Assembly (NCBI GenBank): GCA_028289195.1
Contig: JANQQR010000003.1
Span: 30,007 to 94,006, forward strand
DNA length: 64,000 bases
Source: Phycisphaerales bacterium
GTDB lineage: Bacteria; Planctomycetota; Phycisphaerae; Phycisphaerales; UBA1924
Direction: 5' to 3'
Shown one piece after another: positions 33,498-44,637 of this stretch. A program made the position numbers and the translations under genes. A model generated the notes under the pieces. The model did not search any database. It was not told the DNA's origin and saw only the letters and a list, made by a program, of their open reading frames with translations. The first letter of the stretch is position 1; each line of letters begins with the position of its first letter.

Positions 33498-33622
33498 GCG
33501 ACCCGCAATCTGTTCGATGTGCAGGCCGCTGGAGGAGAGAGAGATACCGAAACTCCCACGAGCCGCGGGACGTCACCTCGCGGCTTCGCAGGGGAGCGGG
33601 CCCGGCAGATTGCTTGGGTCGC
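33498..33622 (+). ncRNA. Candidate structured RNA element (strand uncertain)
   Basis: The ends pair precisely: GCGACCC (33498-33504) with GGGTCGC (33616-33622), and GCAATCTG (33505-33512) with CAGATTGC (33606-33613), a 15-bp helix with a 2-nt bulge. Inside lies an AGCCGCG/CGCGGCT hairpin (33561-33567 and 33579-33585) with an 11-nt loop, and an outer CTCCC/GGGAG pair (33553-33557, 33592-33596). It follows the P-type ATPase gene by 42 nt. No known riboswitch, 6S, SRP or ribozyme consensus is recognised. Strand + is assumed from gene direction only. It may be an RNA gene or part of the ATPase mRNA. Confidence 0.5.
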
Positions 33623-34060
33623 CGGATCGGCTCGCGCCGGCCGCCCACAAACCATCGGGCGGTGCGGCGGGGTCCGAAAAACCCGCTCACTCGGTTATAC
33701 GGAATCCCCTTTCTCATGGTTCAGTGTGGGGGCCCCAAATCTGGTGTTCTCACATTCGGCCCCCTGTCGTAAGTGTCTGAGGGCACCCGGCATGGCGCCC
33801 GTCCGGGCGCCGGGATGAGCCGTTCTTGGGAGAACGCCCCTCGGATTCGGTTTCGGGAACCGCGCCTCCGGCACCCCGCGCCGTGGCGACCGGCACGTCG
33901 TGACCCACCCGCCTAAGCGTGCCGGTCTGCCCTCCCGGTACCTCCGAAACGGAACGCGCCAGCCGACACTCGGGCCAAGCCAACCACCCCGACGGCTCCC
34001 GCAGGCGCTGCGTCCCGCCGATGCCACTGGTGCGCGGGAGGCGCGTCAGGAGGCCGGATC
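33623..34060. other. Non-coding, hairpin-rich intergenic stretch
   Basis: No convincing gene is seen. Several strong inverted repeats occur: GGGGGCC/GGCCCCC (33728-33734 and 33758-33764), GGCGCCC/GGGCGCC with a 4-nt loop (33794-33811), and CCGGCACG/CGTGCCGG (33890-33897 and 33918-33925). A TTATAC sequence at 33695-33700 could be a -10 box. The last bases hold the AGGAGG ribosome site of the next gene. The stretch may be a long leader of the following gene or hold an RNA gene; no T-run terminator is visible. Confidence 0.5.
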
Positions 34061-34558
34061 ATGCCGAGTCGTTTGGGTCACATCTTGGTCGAGCAGGGAG
34101 TCCTCACCGGTGAGCAGGTGCTCGAGGTGCTGGAGCAGCAGGGTCTGCGGAGGCGGCCGTTCGGCGAGATCGCCGAGCGCCTCTTCGGGGTCGATCCCGC
34201 CGATGTCGAGCAGGCCTGGGCTACCCAGTATTCGCACATGGCCGAACAGGTGGACCTCACCTGCGAGTCGCCCGAGAGCTCTGTGCTCGATCGGATCGAG
34301 CGCCGCCAGGCGTGGCAGTTCCGGGTCGTTCCGATCCGGGTCGAGGACAACGGCCTGGTGCTCGCGACCAGCAGGCAGAACCTCCCCAGGGCGCTGCGAT
34401 TCTCCAACCGGTGCCTCGTGTGCGAGGCATCGCTGGTGATCGCCGGTGAGTCCGATCTCATGGCGGCCCTGCAGCGCTTCTACCCCATGGCCCAGCTCGA
34501 TGCCGCGTCGCTGACCGACGCCCGGGCCATGCTCTCGAGCCTGGGGCCGCTGATCTGA
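34061..34558 (+). CDS. Stand-alone GspE/MshE N-terminal-type domain protein
   Basis: A 165-residue soluble protein that resembles the N-terminal domain (T2SSE_N/MshEN) of type II secretion and type IV pilus ATPases. The opening helices RLGHILVEQGVLTGEQVLEV (about residues 4-23) with a QQGLRRRPFGEIAERLFGV repeat, and then VPIRVEDNGLVLATSRQNLP (about 97-116), follow that domain's pattern. In MshE this domain binds cyclic di-GMP. No ATPase part is present: the chain ends after the domain. A perfect AGGAGG ribosome site is 6 nt upstream of ATG 34061. It may regulate a pilus or secretion machine; the next gene codes for a pseudopilin. Confidence 0.72.
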   Translation: MPSRLGHILVEQGVLTGEQVLEVLEQQGLRRRPFGEIAERLFGVDPADVEQAWATQYSHMAEQVDLTCESPESSVLDRIERRQAWQFRVVPIRVEDNGLVLATSRQNLPRALRFSNRCLVCEASLVIAGESDLMAALQRFYPMAQLDAASLTDARAMLSSLGPLI

Positions 34559-34659
34559 GGATTCCCCTCCCTGAACTCCCGATCCGGTGCAATACTCCCC
34601 GGTGAGGGACGTTTCGGAAGTGCGTGGCGCGTGGGGTGCGCCGCGAGAGGGCGCGGATC

Positions 34660-35295
34660 GTGGATCACAACAGACGCAGATCAAGGCAACAGTGCGCGGG
34701 CTTCTCGCTTTTGGAACTCATCGTCTGCGTGGCGATCATCGCCGTGCTCATCGGGCTGCTGCTGCCCGCGCTGAGCCGCGCCCGCGACGCAGCCCAGCGC
34801 ACCGGCTGCGCATCGAACATGCGCCAGATGGGAGCGATCATCGAGATGTACCTCGATGACAACAAGCGCATCTACCCCGTGGTCCGCTACATGCCCCAGC
34901 CCTGGCTGAGCGGGAACGAGAACCCCGCGCTGAACGTCGCGCTCAAGAGCTACGCGGAGCCCGACAGCGCGATGTACCGCTGCCCGGGCGACTCGGTCGT
35001 GTTCGAGAGAGAGTGGGTCGACGACGACGGCCGGACGCAGATCTGCGGCATGTCTTACCAGTTCAACAGCGTGCTGGGCGGGCGGACGTGGGACGAGTCG
35101 TGGTACAAGCGCCGCCTCGGCCTCGACCCGACTCGCGCGCCGATCGCGCACGACTTCGACGGCGGCACGTTCGAGACCGAGGACGGCGAGCAGGTGATCG
35201 TCGACTTCTTCCACACCAAGCGGAACATCCTCTTCGTCGACGGTCACGTCGACACCAAGGTCAACATCTTCTCGGGATCCGGAGACCGGCCATGA
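34660..35295 (+). CDS. Type II secretion-type pseudopilin (prepilin N-terminal domain, H-X8-DG)
   Basis: A short basic leader ends in the prepilin peptidase site CAGFSLLELIVCVAII (about residues 12-27): cleavage after Gly, methylation of Phe, and Glu at +5. The hydrophobic helix continues to about 40 (LIGLLLPALSRARDAAQRTG). The C-terminal domain contains CPGDS and SYQFNS and ends with HTKRNILFVDGHVD, the H-X8-9-DG signature widespread in planctomycete pseudopilins. GTG 34660 is chosen over a GTG at 34624 because it gives the usual short leader and has a GAGAGG site upstream. The function is assembly of a pilus-like fibre or a fibre-linked surface role. It is coupled by ATGA to the next gene. 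Confidence 0.85.
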   Translation: MDHNRRRSRQQCAGFSLLELIVCVAIIAVLIGLLLPALSRARDAAQRTGCASNMRQMGAIIEMYLDDNKRIYPVVRYMPQPWLSGNENPALNVALKSYAEPDSAMYRCPGDSVVFEREWVDDDGRTQICGMSYQFNSVLGGRTWDESWYKRRLGLDPTRAPIAHDFDGGTFETEDGEQVIVDFFHTKRNILFVDGHVDTKVNIFSGSGDRP

Positions 35296-35921
35296 GCGAG
35301 CACCAACGGTTCGACCTCGACGAGGCGGCGGCGGGTGGCCGGGCGCCGATCGACGCCTCCTGGAGCAAGGCAAGGAAGCGGGGCGTCGCGATCGGGGCGG
35401 TCTCGCTGGCGGCGCTCGCGCTGTCCGGCGGGGCGTGGTTCGCGATGGCCCAGCAGCCGCCCCGCCTGCCCCAGAGCGCCGCCGAAGCGCTTGAGGTGAT
35501 GGGCTCGGACCGCTTCGATCGCCTCGACGATGAGCGCAAGCGTCAGTACGCCAGCGAAGCCCGGCGCCTGATCCGCGAGCTGCCCGAGGAGGAGCGCCGC
35601 GATGCGTGGGACGAAGAGTCAGAAGAGGCCCGGCGCGCGATGCGCGAAGCGTGGCTCGACGACATGGCCCGCCGGCGCGCCCGAGGCGAGGAGATCGAGT
35701 GGCCCCCGAGAGACATGCCCCGGCCCGACAGGCGGCGCTGGCAGGAGATGAGCGACGAGGAGCGCCAGGAGATGCGCCGTCAGATGCTCGCCGAGATCCG
35801 GGCCCGCATGGCCGAGGCGGTCGAGTCCGGGAACGGCCAGTCCAGCGCGCTGCGCATGGAACTGATGACCAGCGGAAGGGGCAGGGGCGGCCCCGGAGGG
35901 GGCGGGCGGCGGGGTCGCTAG
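35292..35921 (+). CDS. Charged single-pass membrane protein, 209 aa
   Basis: Start overlaps the pseudopilin stop by 4 nt, so translation is coupled. A cytoplasmic N-terminus of about 35 residues is followed by one membrane helix at about 36-56 (GAVSLAALALSGGAWFAMA). The remainder is extremely rich in Arg, Glu, Met and Gln, with helical repeats (EERRDAWDEESEEARRAMRE, then DEERQEMRRQMLAEIRARM). It ends in a Gly/Arg tail (GRGRGGPGGGGRRGR). No family is recognised. The coupling to a pseudopilin gene suggests an accessory role in the same apparatus. Confidence 0.68.
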   Translation: MSEHQRFDLDEAAAGGRAPIDASWSKARKRGVAIGAVSLAALALSGGAWFAMAQQPPRLPQSAAEALEVMGSDRFDRLDDERKRQYASEARRLIRELPEEERRDAWDEESEEARRAMREAWLDDMARRRARGEEIEWPPRDMPRPDRRRWQEMSDEERQEMRRQMLAEIRARMAEAVESGNGQSSALRMELMTSGRGRGGPGGGGRRGR

Positions 35922-35966
35922 CGGGGCGTTGAAACCCCGGCTTGCGCCGGGCGTACCATTCCATCG

Positions 35967-36389
35967 ATGCTCGCGAAGCTGATGCTCAGCCTTGTGCTCG
36001 TGTTCCACAGCCTGCTGCCCGGCGTGTGCGCGTCGGTCTGCGTGGAACTGGGCTGCGCGCCCGTGGTGCTCGATTGCAGCGCGGGCGACATCGGCTGCGG
36101 GCCCGTTCTCACGGGCACCTGCTGCGCACCCGCCCCGGATCAGGGCGAGCCCTGCTGCCCGGGCTCCGATGACTGCCCGGCCCATTGCTGCGAAGTTCCC
36201 GAGGCGACCCCGCCGTCGAAGGACGCGGGGGTCGTACCGACGGGCGACACGCCGGCAAATGTGCCGGTCGCCTACGAGCTCGACTGGTCGGAATCGGCGC
36301 ACACATCCGCGATCGCTTCGCGTGATGTTCGCCCGCCCGACAGCGCCCGGCACAGTGCGCAGTCGCGCCTGTGCGTGTGGCTGATCTAG
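35967..36389 (+). CDS. Secreted cysteine-rich protein, 140 aa
   Basis: An N-terminal signal sequence (LAKLMLSLVLVFHSLLPGVCA, about residues 2-22) is followed by a Cys-rich part with twelve further cysteines within about 60 residues, several as CC pairs (TGTCCAPAP, GEPCCPGS, AHCCEVP). The last 60 residues are less ordered and low in Cys, ending with LCVWLI. No family is recognised. The pattern suggests disulfide-bonded folding or metal binding outside the cytoplasm. The ATG at 35967 lacks a clear ribosome site. It is immediately upstream of a second small exported Cys-rich gene, so both may act together. Confidence 0.55.
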   Translation: MLAKLMLSLVLVFHSLLPGVCASVCVELGCAPVVLDCSAGDIGCGPVLTGTCCAPAPDQGEPCCPGSDDCPAHCCEVPEATPPSKDAGVVPTGDTPANVPVAYELDWSESAHTSAIASRDVRPPDSARHSAQSRLCVWLI

Positions 36390-36527
36390 TCGGCCGGATC
36401 CCGATCAGGAAGACGAATCGGAATCGGTCGCGCGGCTCCGCCGCGCCCGGCGTTCGGTGCGCCGGCGGACCCGGCTGCGCGGCCCTGACAAACGACAGAT
36501 CAACCACTCATTCAGGAGTACACACAC

Positions 36528-36779
36528 ATGTCACGCAACATGATCCCGTTCGCTGCGCTCATGGCGATCTTCGCCCTGGCCGCCAGCGCTGATTCGAGCG
36601 CCTCGATGTCGTCCAAGGCGGCCCGCGACTGCTGCTGTTGCTGCTGCTGCGACAGCTGCGACGACCGCGAGTGCTGCATTGAGTGCTGCGACGGCGGGGC
36701 GTGCGACGCCAACGCCGCCAAGGAGTGCTGCGAAGCGGCTCCCGGCGCCGAGTGCTGCCCGCCCGCCAAGGGCGAGTGA
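36528..36779 (+). CDS. Small exported poly-cysteine protein, 83 aa
   Basis: An AGGAG ribosome site about 11 nt upstream and a cleavable signal (about residues 6-24, FAALMAIFALAASADSSAS) support a real gene. The mature part holds 17 cysteines, of which seven are consecutive (RDCCCCCCCDSC, about 33-44); others come as CC pairs separated by acidic residues (ECCIECCDGG, KECCEAAPG, ECCPPAKGE). The composition resembles a metallothionein-like metal chelator, but no metallothionein signature is recognised and export is predicted. The reading frame is GC-biased like its neighbours. A bidirectional terminator follows. No known family comes to mind. Confidence 0.7.
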   Translation: MSRNMIPFAALMAIFALAASADSSASMSSKAARDCCCCCCCDSCDDRECCIECCDGGACDANAAKECCEAAPGAECCPPAKGE

Positions 36780-36820
36780 GCACGCGGGCGACCGCTGAGT
36801 CGCCCGGCCCGTAACGAAAC

Positions 36821-36846
36821 AGCCGGGCCTCGGAAGGGGCCCGGCT
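36821..36846. terminator. Bidirectional intrinsic terminator between poly-Cys gene and metK
   Basis: Perfect 9-bp stem AGCCGGGCC/GGCCCGGCT (36821-36829 and 36838-36846) with an 8-nt loop. T-containing tracts follow on both sides (GTGTTGGTTTCTC on plus, GTTTCGTT on minus), so it can end both the poly-Cys gene and metK. Confidence 0.8.
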
Positions 36847-36878
36847 GTGTTGGTTTCTCGGATTCGGGGGAGAGAAGA

Positions 36879-38072
36879 TCAGGCGACGGCGGCTGCTTCG
36901 CCGACGGCGCTGCGCAGCGCCTCGATCTTGTCGGTCTTCTCCCAGGTGAACAGGTCGCCCTCGGGCTGGCGACCGAAGTGCCCGTGGGCGGCGGTGGCCA
37001 GGTAGATCGGCTTGCGCAGGCCCAGGCTCTCGATGATGCCCTTGGGAGTGAGCTGGAAGACGTCGCGCACGGCGCTCTCGATCTTGGCCAGTTCGACCCG
37101 TTCGCTGCCGGCGCAGGTGACGTGCACGCTGATCGGCTCGGCGACGCCGATGGCGTAGCTCAGCTGGATCTCGCACTCGTCGGCGAGGTCCGCCGCGACC
37201 ACGTTCTTTGCGATGTACCGGGCCATGTAGGCAGCCGAGCGATCGACCTTCGTCGGGTCCTTGCCGCTGAAGGCGCCGCCGCCGTGGCGCCCGCGTCCGC
37301 CGTAGGTGTCGACGATGATCTTGCGGCCCGTCAGGCCGACGTCGCCGTGCGGGCCGCCGATGAGGAAGCGCCCGGTCGGGTTCATGTGGATGTCGATGTC
37401 ATCGCTCCACCACGTGTCGCCGAGCACCGGCTTGATGATCTTGTCGACGACCTCGGTGCGCAGCTCGCGCTGGCCCTCGTCGGAGTTCCACTTGTGCCCG
37501 TGCTGCGTCGAGAGCACCACGGCGCTGACGCGGACCGGGCGGTTCTGCGAGTCGTACTCGAACGACACCTGGCTCTTGGCGTCCGGGCGCAGCTCCGGGA
37601 TGCCGCCCGCCTCGCGGACGTTCTTGTGCTGCTCCACGAGGCGGTGGGCGAGGAAAATCGGCAGGGGCATGAACGTGCCCGGCGCCAGGTCCTCGCTCTC
37701 GCGGTTGGCGTAGCCGAACATCATGCCTTGGTCGCCGGCGCCGTCGGTGTTCACGCCCTGGGCGATGTCGGCCGACTGCTGCTTCAGGCTCACCAGCACC
37801 GCGCAGCTCTTGGCGTCGAACTGCAGGTCGCCGTCGGTGTACCCGATGCTGCGGATCGTCTCGCGGGTGACGTCGGCGATCTCGACGTACGCGTTCGTCG
37901 TCACCTCGCCGGCGACGACCGCCATTCCCGTCGAGACCATCGTCTCGCAGGCGACGCGGCTCATCGGGTCTTCCTTGAGCATCGCATCGAGGACCGCGTC
38001 AGAGATCTGGTCCGACACCTTGTCGGGGTGGCCGACGGAGACGGACTCCGACGTGAAGAAGTAGTTCGACAT
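36879..38072 (-). CDS. metK: S-adenosylmethionine synthetase
   Basis: Makes S-adenosylmethionine from methionine and ATP. The opening [20 protein letters not shown] (about residues 5-24) carries the ATP-binding histidine. [12 protein letters not shown] (about 112) and [20 protein letters not shown] (about 254-273) hold the substrate and phosphate loops. Length of 397 is normal. ATG 38072 is certain from homology, with no strong ribosome site. The transcript ends at the bidirectional terminator at 36821-36846. A structured region with its own terminator lies upstream on the same strand, which might control the gene. Confidence 0.97.
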   Translation of the reverse strand: MSNYFFTSESVSVGHPDKVSDQISDAVLDAMLKEDPMSRVACETMVSTGMAVVAGEVTTNAYVEIADVTRETIRSIGYTDGDLQFDAKSCAVLVSLKQQSADIAQGVNTDGAGDQGMMFGYANRESEDLAPGTFMPLPIFLAHRLVEQHKNVREAGGIPELRPDAKSQVSFEYDSQNRPVRVSAVVLSTQHGHKWNSDEGQRELRTEVVDKIIKPVLGDTWWSDDIDIHMNPTGRFLIGGPHGDVGLTGRKIIVDTYGGRGRHGGGAFSGKDPTKVDRSAAYMARYIAKNVVAADLADECEIQLSYAIGVAEPISVHVTCAGSERVELAKIESAVRDVFQLTPKGIIESLGLRKPIYLATAAHGHFGRQPEGDLFTWEKTDKIEALRSAVGEAAAVA

Positions 38073-38190
38073 GGGGGGAAGGCTCCCGAGAGACGTGTCT
38101 TGCGGCGTTGCCGCGATTCATCGAATAATCCGCATCAACGGATGAAGGGACGACTGTAGCAGGGCAGAAAGTGTAACGAGATCGGGACGT

Positions 38191-38230
38191 GCAAAAACAA
38201 CCACGGCCCAAGGGAGGAGCCTCGGGCCGT
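38191..38230 (-). terminator. Intrinsic terminator upstream of metK
   Basis: On the minus strand a 7-bp stem (ACGGCCC/GGGCCGT, 38230-38224 and 38209-38203) is followed by GGTTGTTTTTGC, with a run of five T at 38196-38192. It ends the structured transcript upstream of metK, about 120 nt before the metK start. Confidence 0.75.
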
Positions 38231-38602
38231 AGTTCGGGGGTTGGGTGTGGTGTTCTAGCGAGTGAGATGTCTGTCCTGAAAGGTTCGTGCGGGCTTGTTC
38301 AGCCCGCAGAAACCTGAGTCCATCCGACGCCGCGCAACACGCGCGAGTGGCAGTCCGTCCAAATCCGGTCGGCCCTTTGGGTTGCCCCTCAGGACGCCTG
38401 GGAAGTGAGGGAAGGAGACCTGCCCACTTGGTCTCCCGCCCTCGCTTCCCGGACGCCATGAGCGTCCGGATCATTCCTCCCACCCGACGCGGCCGTCAGG
38501 TGCCGGCCTCGTCCCCACGAGACCACGTCACTGGCTTGCGAATGGGCGTCGGGCTCTTTCGAGTCCCGTGCCCCTTTCTCCCGCTTCCAGACGATTCATT
38601 CG
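38191..38602 (-). ncRNA. Candidate structured RNA upstream of metK, about 410 nt
   Basis: On the minus strand five strong hairpins follow each other: 38568-38550 (with a GAAA tetraloop and one bulge), 38513-38486 (GACG-A-GGCCG arm), 38469-38449 (8 bp), 38449-38401 (7+5+4 bp with small internal loops) and 38315-38281 (8+5 bp). The chain ends in the terminator at 38230-38191. A possible promoter has TTGGCA (38638-38633) and TATCGC (38614-38609) spaced by 18 nt, giving a start near 38602. No coding frame fits. The GAAA loop and T-run show the minus strand is transcribed. RNase P RNA, tmRNA, SRP RNA and SAM-I riboswitch motifs were looked for and not found. It could be an independent RNA or a long metK leader with attenuation. 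Confidence 0.6.
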
Positions 38603-38770
38603 CTGGCAGCGATAGGAGTAATGCGAGGTGCGTGCCAAACTCGGCATGACCCCTCTGGGGGCTGCAGGGGCCTATTCGAGTGCTTTGGCCCGATTTTGCT
38701 CGATATTTCGTAGTGAGAAAGACGGAATACCACACTTGCGAGCCTTATCTCGAAATGTCACAATATTGGC

Positions 38771-40240
<1,470 letters not shown>

Positions 40241-40297
40241 GGGGCTTCGCGGCGCCGTCGGATTGCCCGATCGGTGTTTCCAGGCCGCTGGCGCGAG

Positions 40298-43009
<2,712 letters not shown>

Positions 43010-43156
43010 CGTTGTGTTCGGACCCCTGGGAAGGCGCCCCGGCGTCCTCGAAACCCGGCCCGGATCGGTCTCTCGCTCCACCCGCGCGGGCGGTGCCGCG
43101 GCAACGCTCCGACCCCTGTTTTTTAGGGGCGAGCGGTCCGCTGCGGGCCGGCGGAG

Positions 43157-43162
43157 ATTATA
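43157..43162 (-). promoter_or_regulatory. Consensus -10 box (TATAAT), probable gyrB promoter
   Basis: The only perfect TATAAT noticed in the non-coding parts of this GC-rich window lies on the minus strand 148 nt before gyrB. A hairpin with CCCCT/AGGGG arms around an A/T loop (43105-43135) lies in the predicted leader. No good -35 is seen, which fits a supercoiling-sensitive promoter only as a guess. Confidence 0.55.
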
Positions 43163-43203
43163 GCTGCGCCGGCGTTCCGCTGCCCGGTTTTCGGGGCGGC
43201 GTT

Positions 43204-43280
43204 GGGGCGGTTTCCGGGGGGCATTCCGGGGGTGATTCCGAGGGGAATCCCGGGGTGTTTCAGGGGGCGATTCCTAGGGG
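43204..43280 (+). repeat. Array of seven G-runs, possible G-quadruplex
   Basis: Seven runs of four to six G in 77 nt, spaced by 6-9 nt of related sequence (ATTCC, TTTCA). The units are imperfect copies of about 11-14 nt. On this strand it could form stacked G-quadruplexes. It overlaps the 3' end of the L,D-transpeptidase gene and lies upstream of gyrB. Confidence 0.65.
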
Positions 43281-44539
43281 ACGATCTCGACCTGGCAGGC
43301 GTCGCTGGCCAGCAGCTCGTAGACGATCTCGACGTCGTCGTGGAGCAGGCGGATGCAGCCCATCGAGGCGTCGGTGCCGATGCTCTGGGGCTCGATCGTG
43401 CCGTGGATGCCCAGGCCCATGTAGTCGCGCGTGGCCTCGTCGACGCCGTCGAGCCCGATCCAGCGCTCCCCGATGGGGTTCTTGGGATCGTCGCCGGAGA
43501 AGTGCTCACCGGTGCGCGGGTTGGTCCAGTCCGGGTTCACGAGCTTGCTGTTGGCCCGCACCCGGAACATGCCCACCGGGGTCGAGCTGTACTCGCCAAG
43601 GCCGACGTCGAACGACCGGATGAAGAGCCGGTTTCCGTCGGTGTCGCGGAAGTTGGCGTAGATGTCCATCCGGTAGTCGCTCTTGTCGACGACGGCGTGG
43701 AACGGCCCGCGGACCAGCTTCAGCTGCTGGCCCACGCGGATCCGCCGTGGGTCGCTCAGCCCGTTGACGCGCTGGACGAGGCGCCAGTCGACGTCCAGGT
43801 CGTGCATCTGCACGACCTTGCTCAGCGAGTCGCCCGAGCCGATCCGGTAGGTCTCGACGAGCGGGTCGCCCGGGACGACGGCGCGCCCGAAGAACATCTC
43901 GTTGTTGAGCTCGGTCAGACGCGCACGCAGAGCGGCCTGCTCCTGCGGCGTCGCGCCCCGGTGGTGCAGTGCCCGGTTCAGGGCCAGGCGGGAGTCGACC
44001 AGGCGACCGGAGTCGCGGGCGCTCTCGGCGATCAGGAGCAGCGCGTTCACGTCGCCGCTCGACGCTGGGGAGGCGCGGGTCTCCAGCGGGATGTCGGGAA
44101 TCGGCTCGGCGTTGCGGGTCGTGGTCGCCGGCGCGGGGGTCGGGGTCGTGTTGGTGGCGGCAGCGGCTTCGTCGGTGTCGCCCTCGAGACGGAGCGTCGG
44201 CTCGGGGATGGGCGTCGTCGCCGGTGTGCTCTGGGGGGTCGGGCGCTCGGGCGTGGCCGCGATGGTGCGCTGCTGCGTGGTGCGGGGCTGCGACGCTGGC
44301 AGGGTGGTCTGCTGCGTCGCTCCGGGCTCGGGTTCTTCGAGCGCGAGCGCCGCCGGGCCCGTGGCGTGAGCGGGGCTGGGCGAGCTGCTGGGCCAGGCGA
44401 CCCACACGAGGATCAGCGCCGGGACGCCCACGATGAGCGCCAGGACGATCTTCTCGCCGGGGTTCTTCCGGCGGCGCGAGCGGCTGGAGGAGAACCGGGG
44501 TCCCTGGGCGGTGCTGCGTGCTTGGGAGGGGAGAGCCAT
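43274..44539 (-). CDS. LysM-domain L,D-transpeptidase (YkuD family)
   Basis: Peptidoglycan cross-linking or protein-anchoring enzyme. A cytoplasmic basic N-terminus (about 30 residues) is followed by a membrane anchor (about 32-50, IVLALIVGVPALILVWVAW) and a long Pro/Thr/Ala-rich linker (about 52-150). The LysM domain lies at about 230-275 (YRIGSGDSLSKVVQMHDLDV) and the YkuD catalytic domain at about 285-421. The catalytic motif is HGTIEPQSIGTDASMGCIRL (about 385-404), with Cys, His and Arg in place. ATG 44539 is chosen because AAGGAG is 10 nt upstream; ATG 44548 would leave only 1 nt. Its presence implies peptidoglycan with 3-3 cross-links or bound lipoproteins. Confidence 0.92.
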   Translation of the reverse strand: MALPSQARSTAQGPRFSSSRSRRRKNPGEKIVLALIVGVPALILVWVAWPSSSPSPAHATGPAALALEEPEPGATQQTTLPASQPRTTQQRTIAATPERPTPQSTPATTPIPEPTLRLEGDTDEAAAATNTTPTPAPATTTRNAEPIPDIPLETRASPASSGDVNALLLIAESARDSGRLVDSRLALNRALHHRGATPQEQAALRARLTELNNEMFFGRAVVPGDPLVETYRIGSGDSLSKVVQMHDLDVDWRLVQRVNGLSDPRRIRVGQQLKLVRGPFHAVVDKSDYRMDIYANFRDTDGNRLFIRSFDVGLGEYSSTPVGMFRVRANSKLVNPDWTNPRTGEHFSGDDPKNPIGERWIGLDGVDEATRDYMGLGIHGTIEPQSIGTDASMGCIRLLHDDVEIVYELLASDACQVEIVP

Positions 44540-44637
44540 AGCGTCCATGCTCCTTCGTCGGGCGGCTCGTGCCGGCGTTGGGCGTCTCCGATCGTGCCCA
44601 ACGCGCCCTCGTTCCTTCGGGGGCCTGTCAGCGGGTT

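Noticed and set aside
33452..34027. Minus-strand open frames after the P-type ATPase gene
   Set aside because: Arg/Gly/Pro-rich, no ribosome sites, and they span long inverted repeats.
38191..38602. RNase P RNA, tmRNA, SRP RNA or SAM-I riboswitch
   Set aside because: The invariant motifs were looked for by eye: no GAGGAAAGTCC and ACAGAACCCGGCTTA pair, no tRNA-like 3' end, no GGAAGGAAGCAGCC, no SAM-I core. A GGAGGAATGATCCGGAC stretch resembles RNase P only superficially.
38118..38649. Open frames of about 120 codons on both strands upstream of metK
   Set aside because: They run through perfect hairpins and the terminator and show no protein-like composition; the region is better read as structured RNA.
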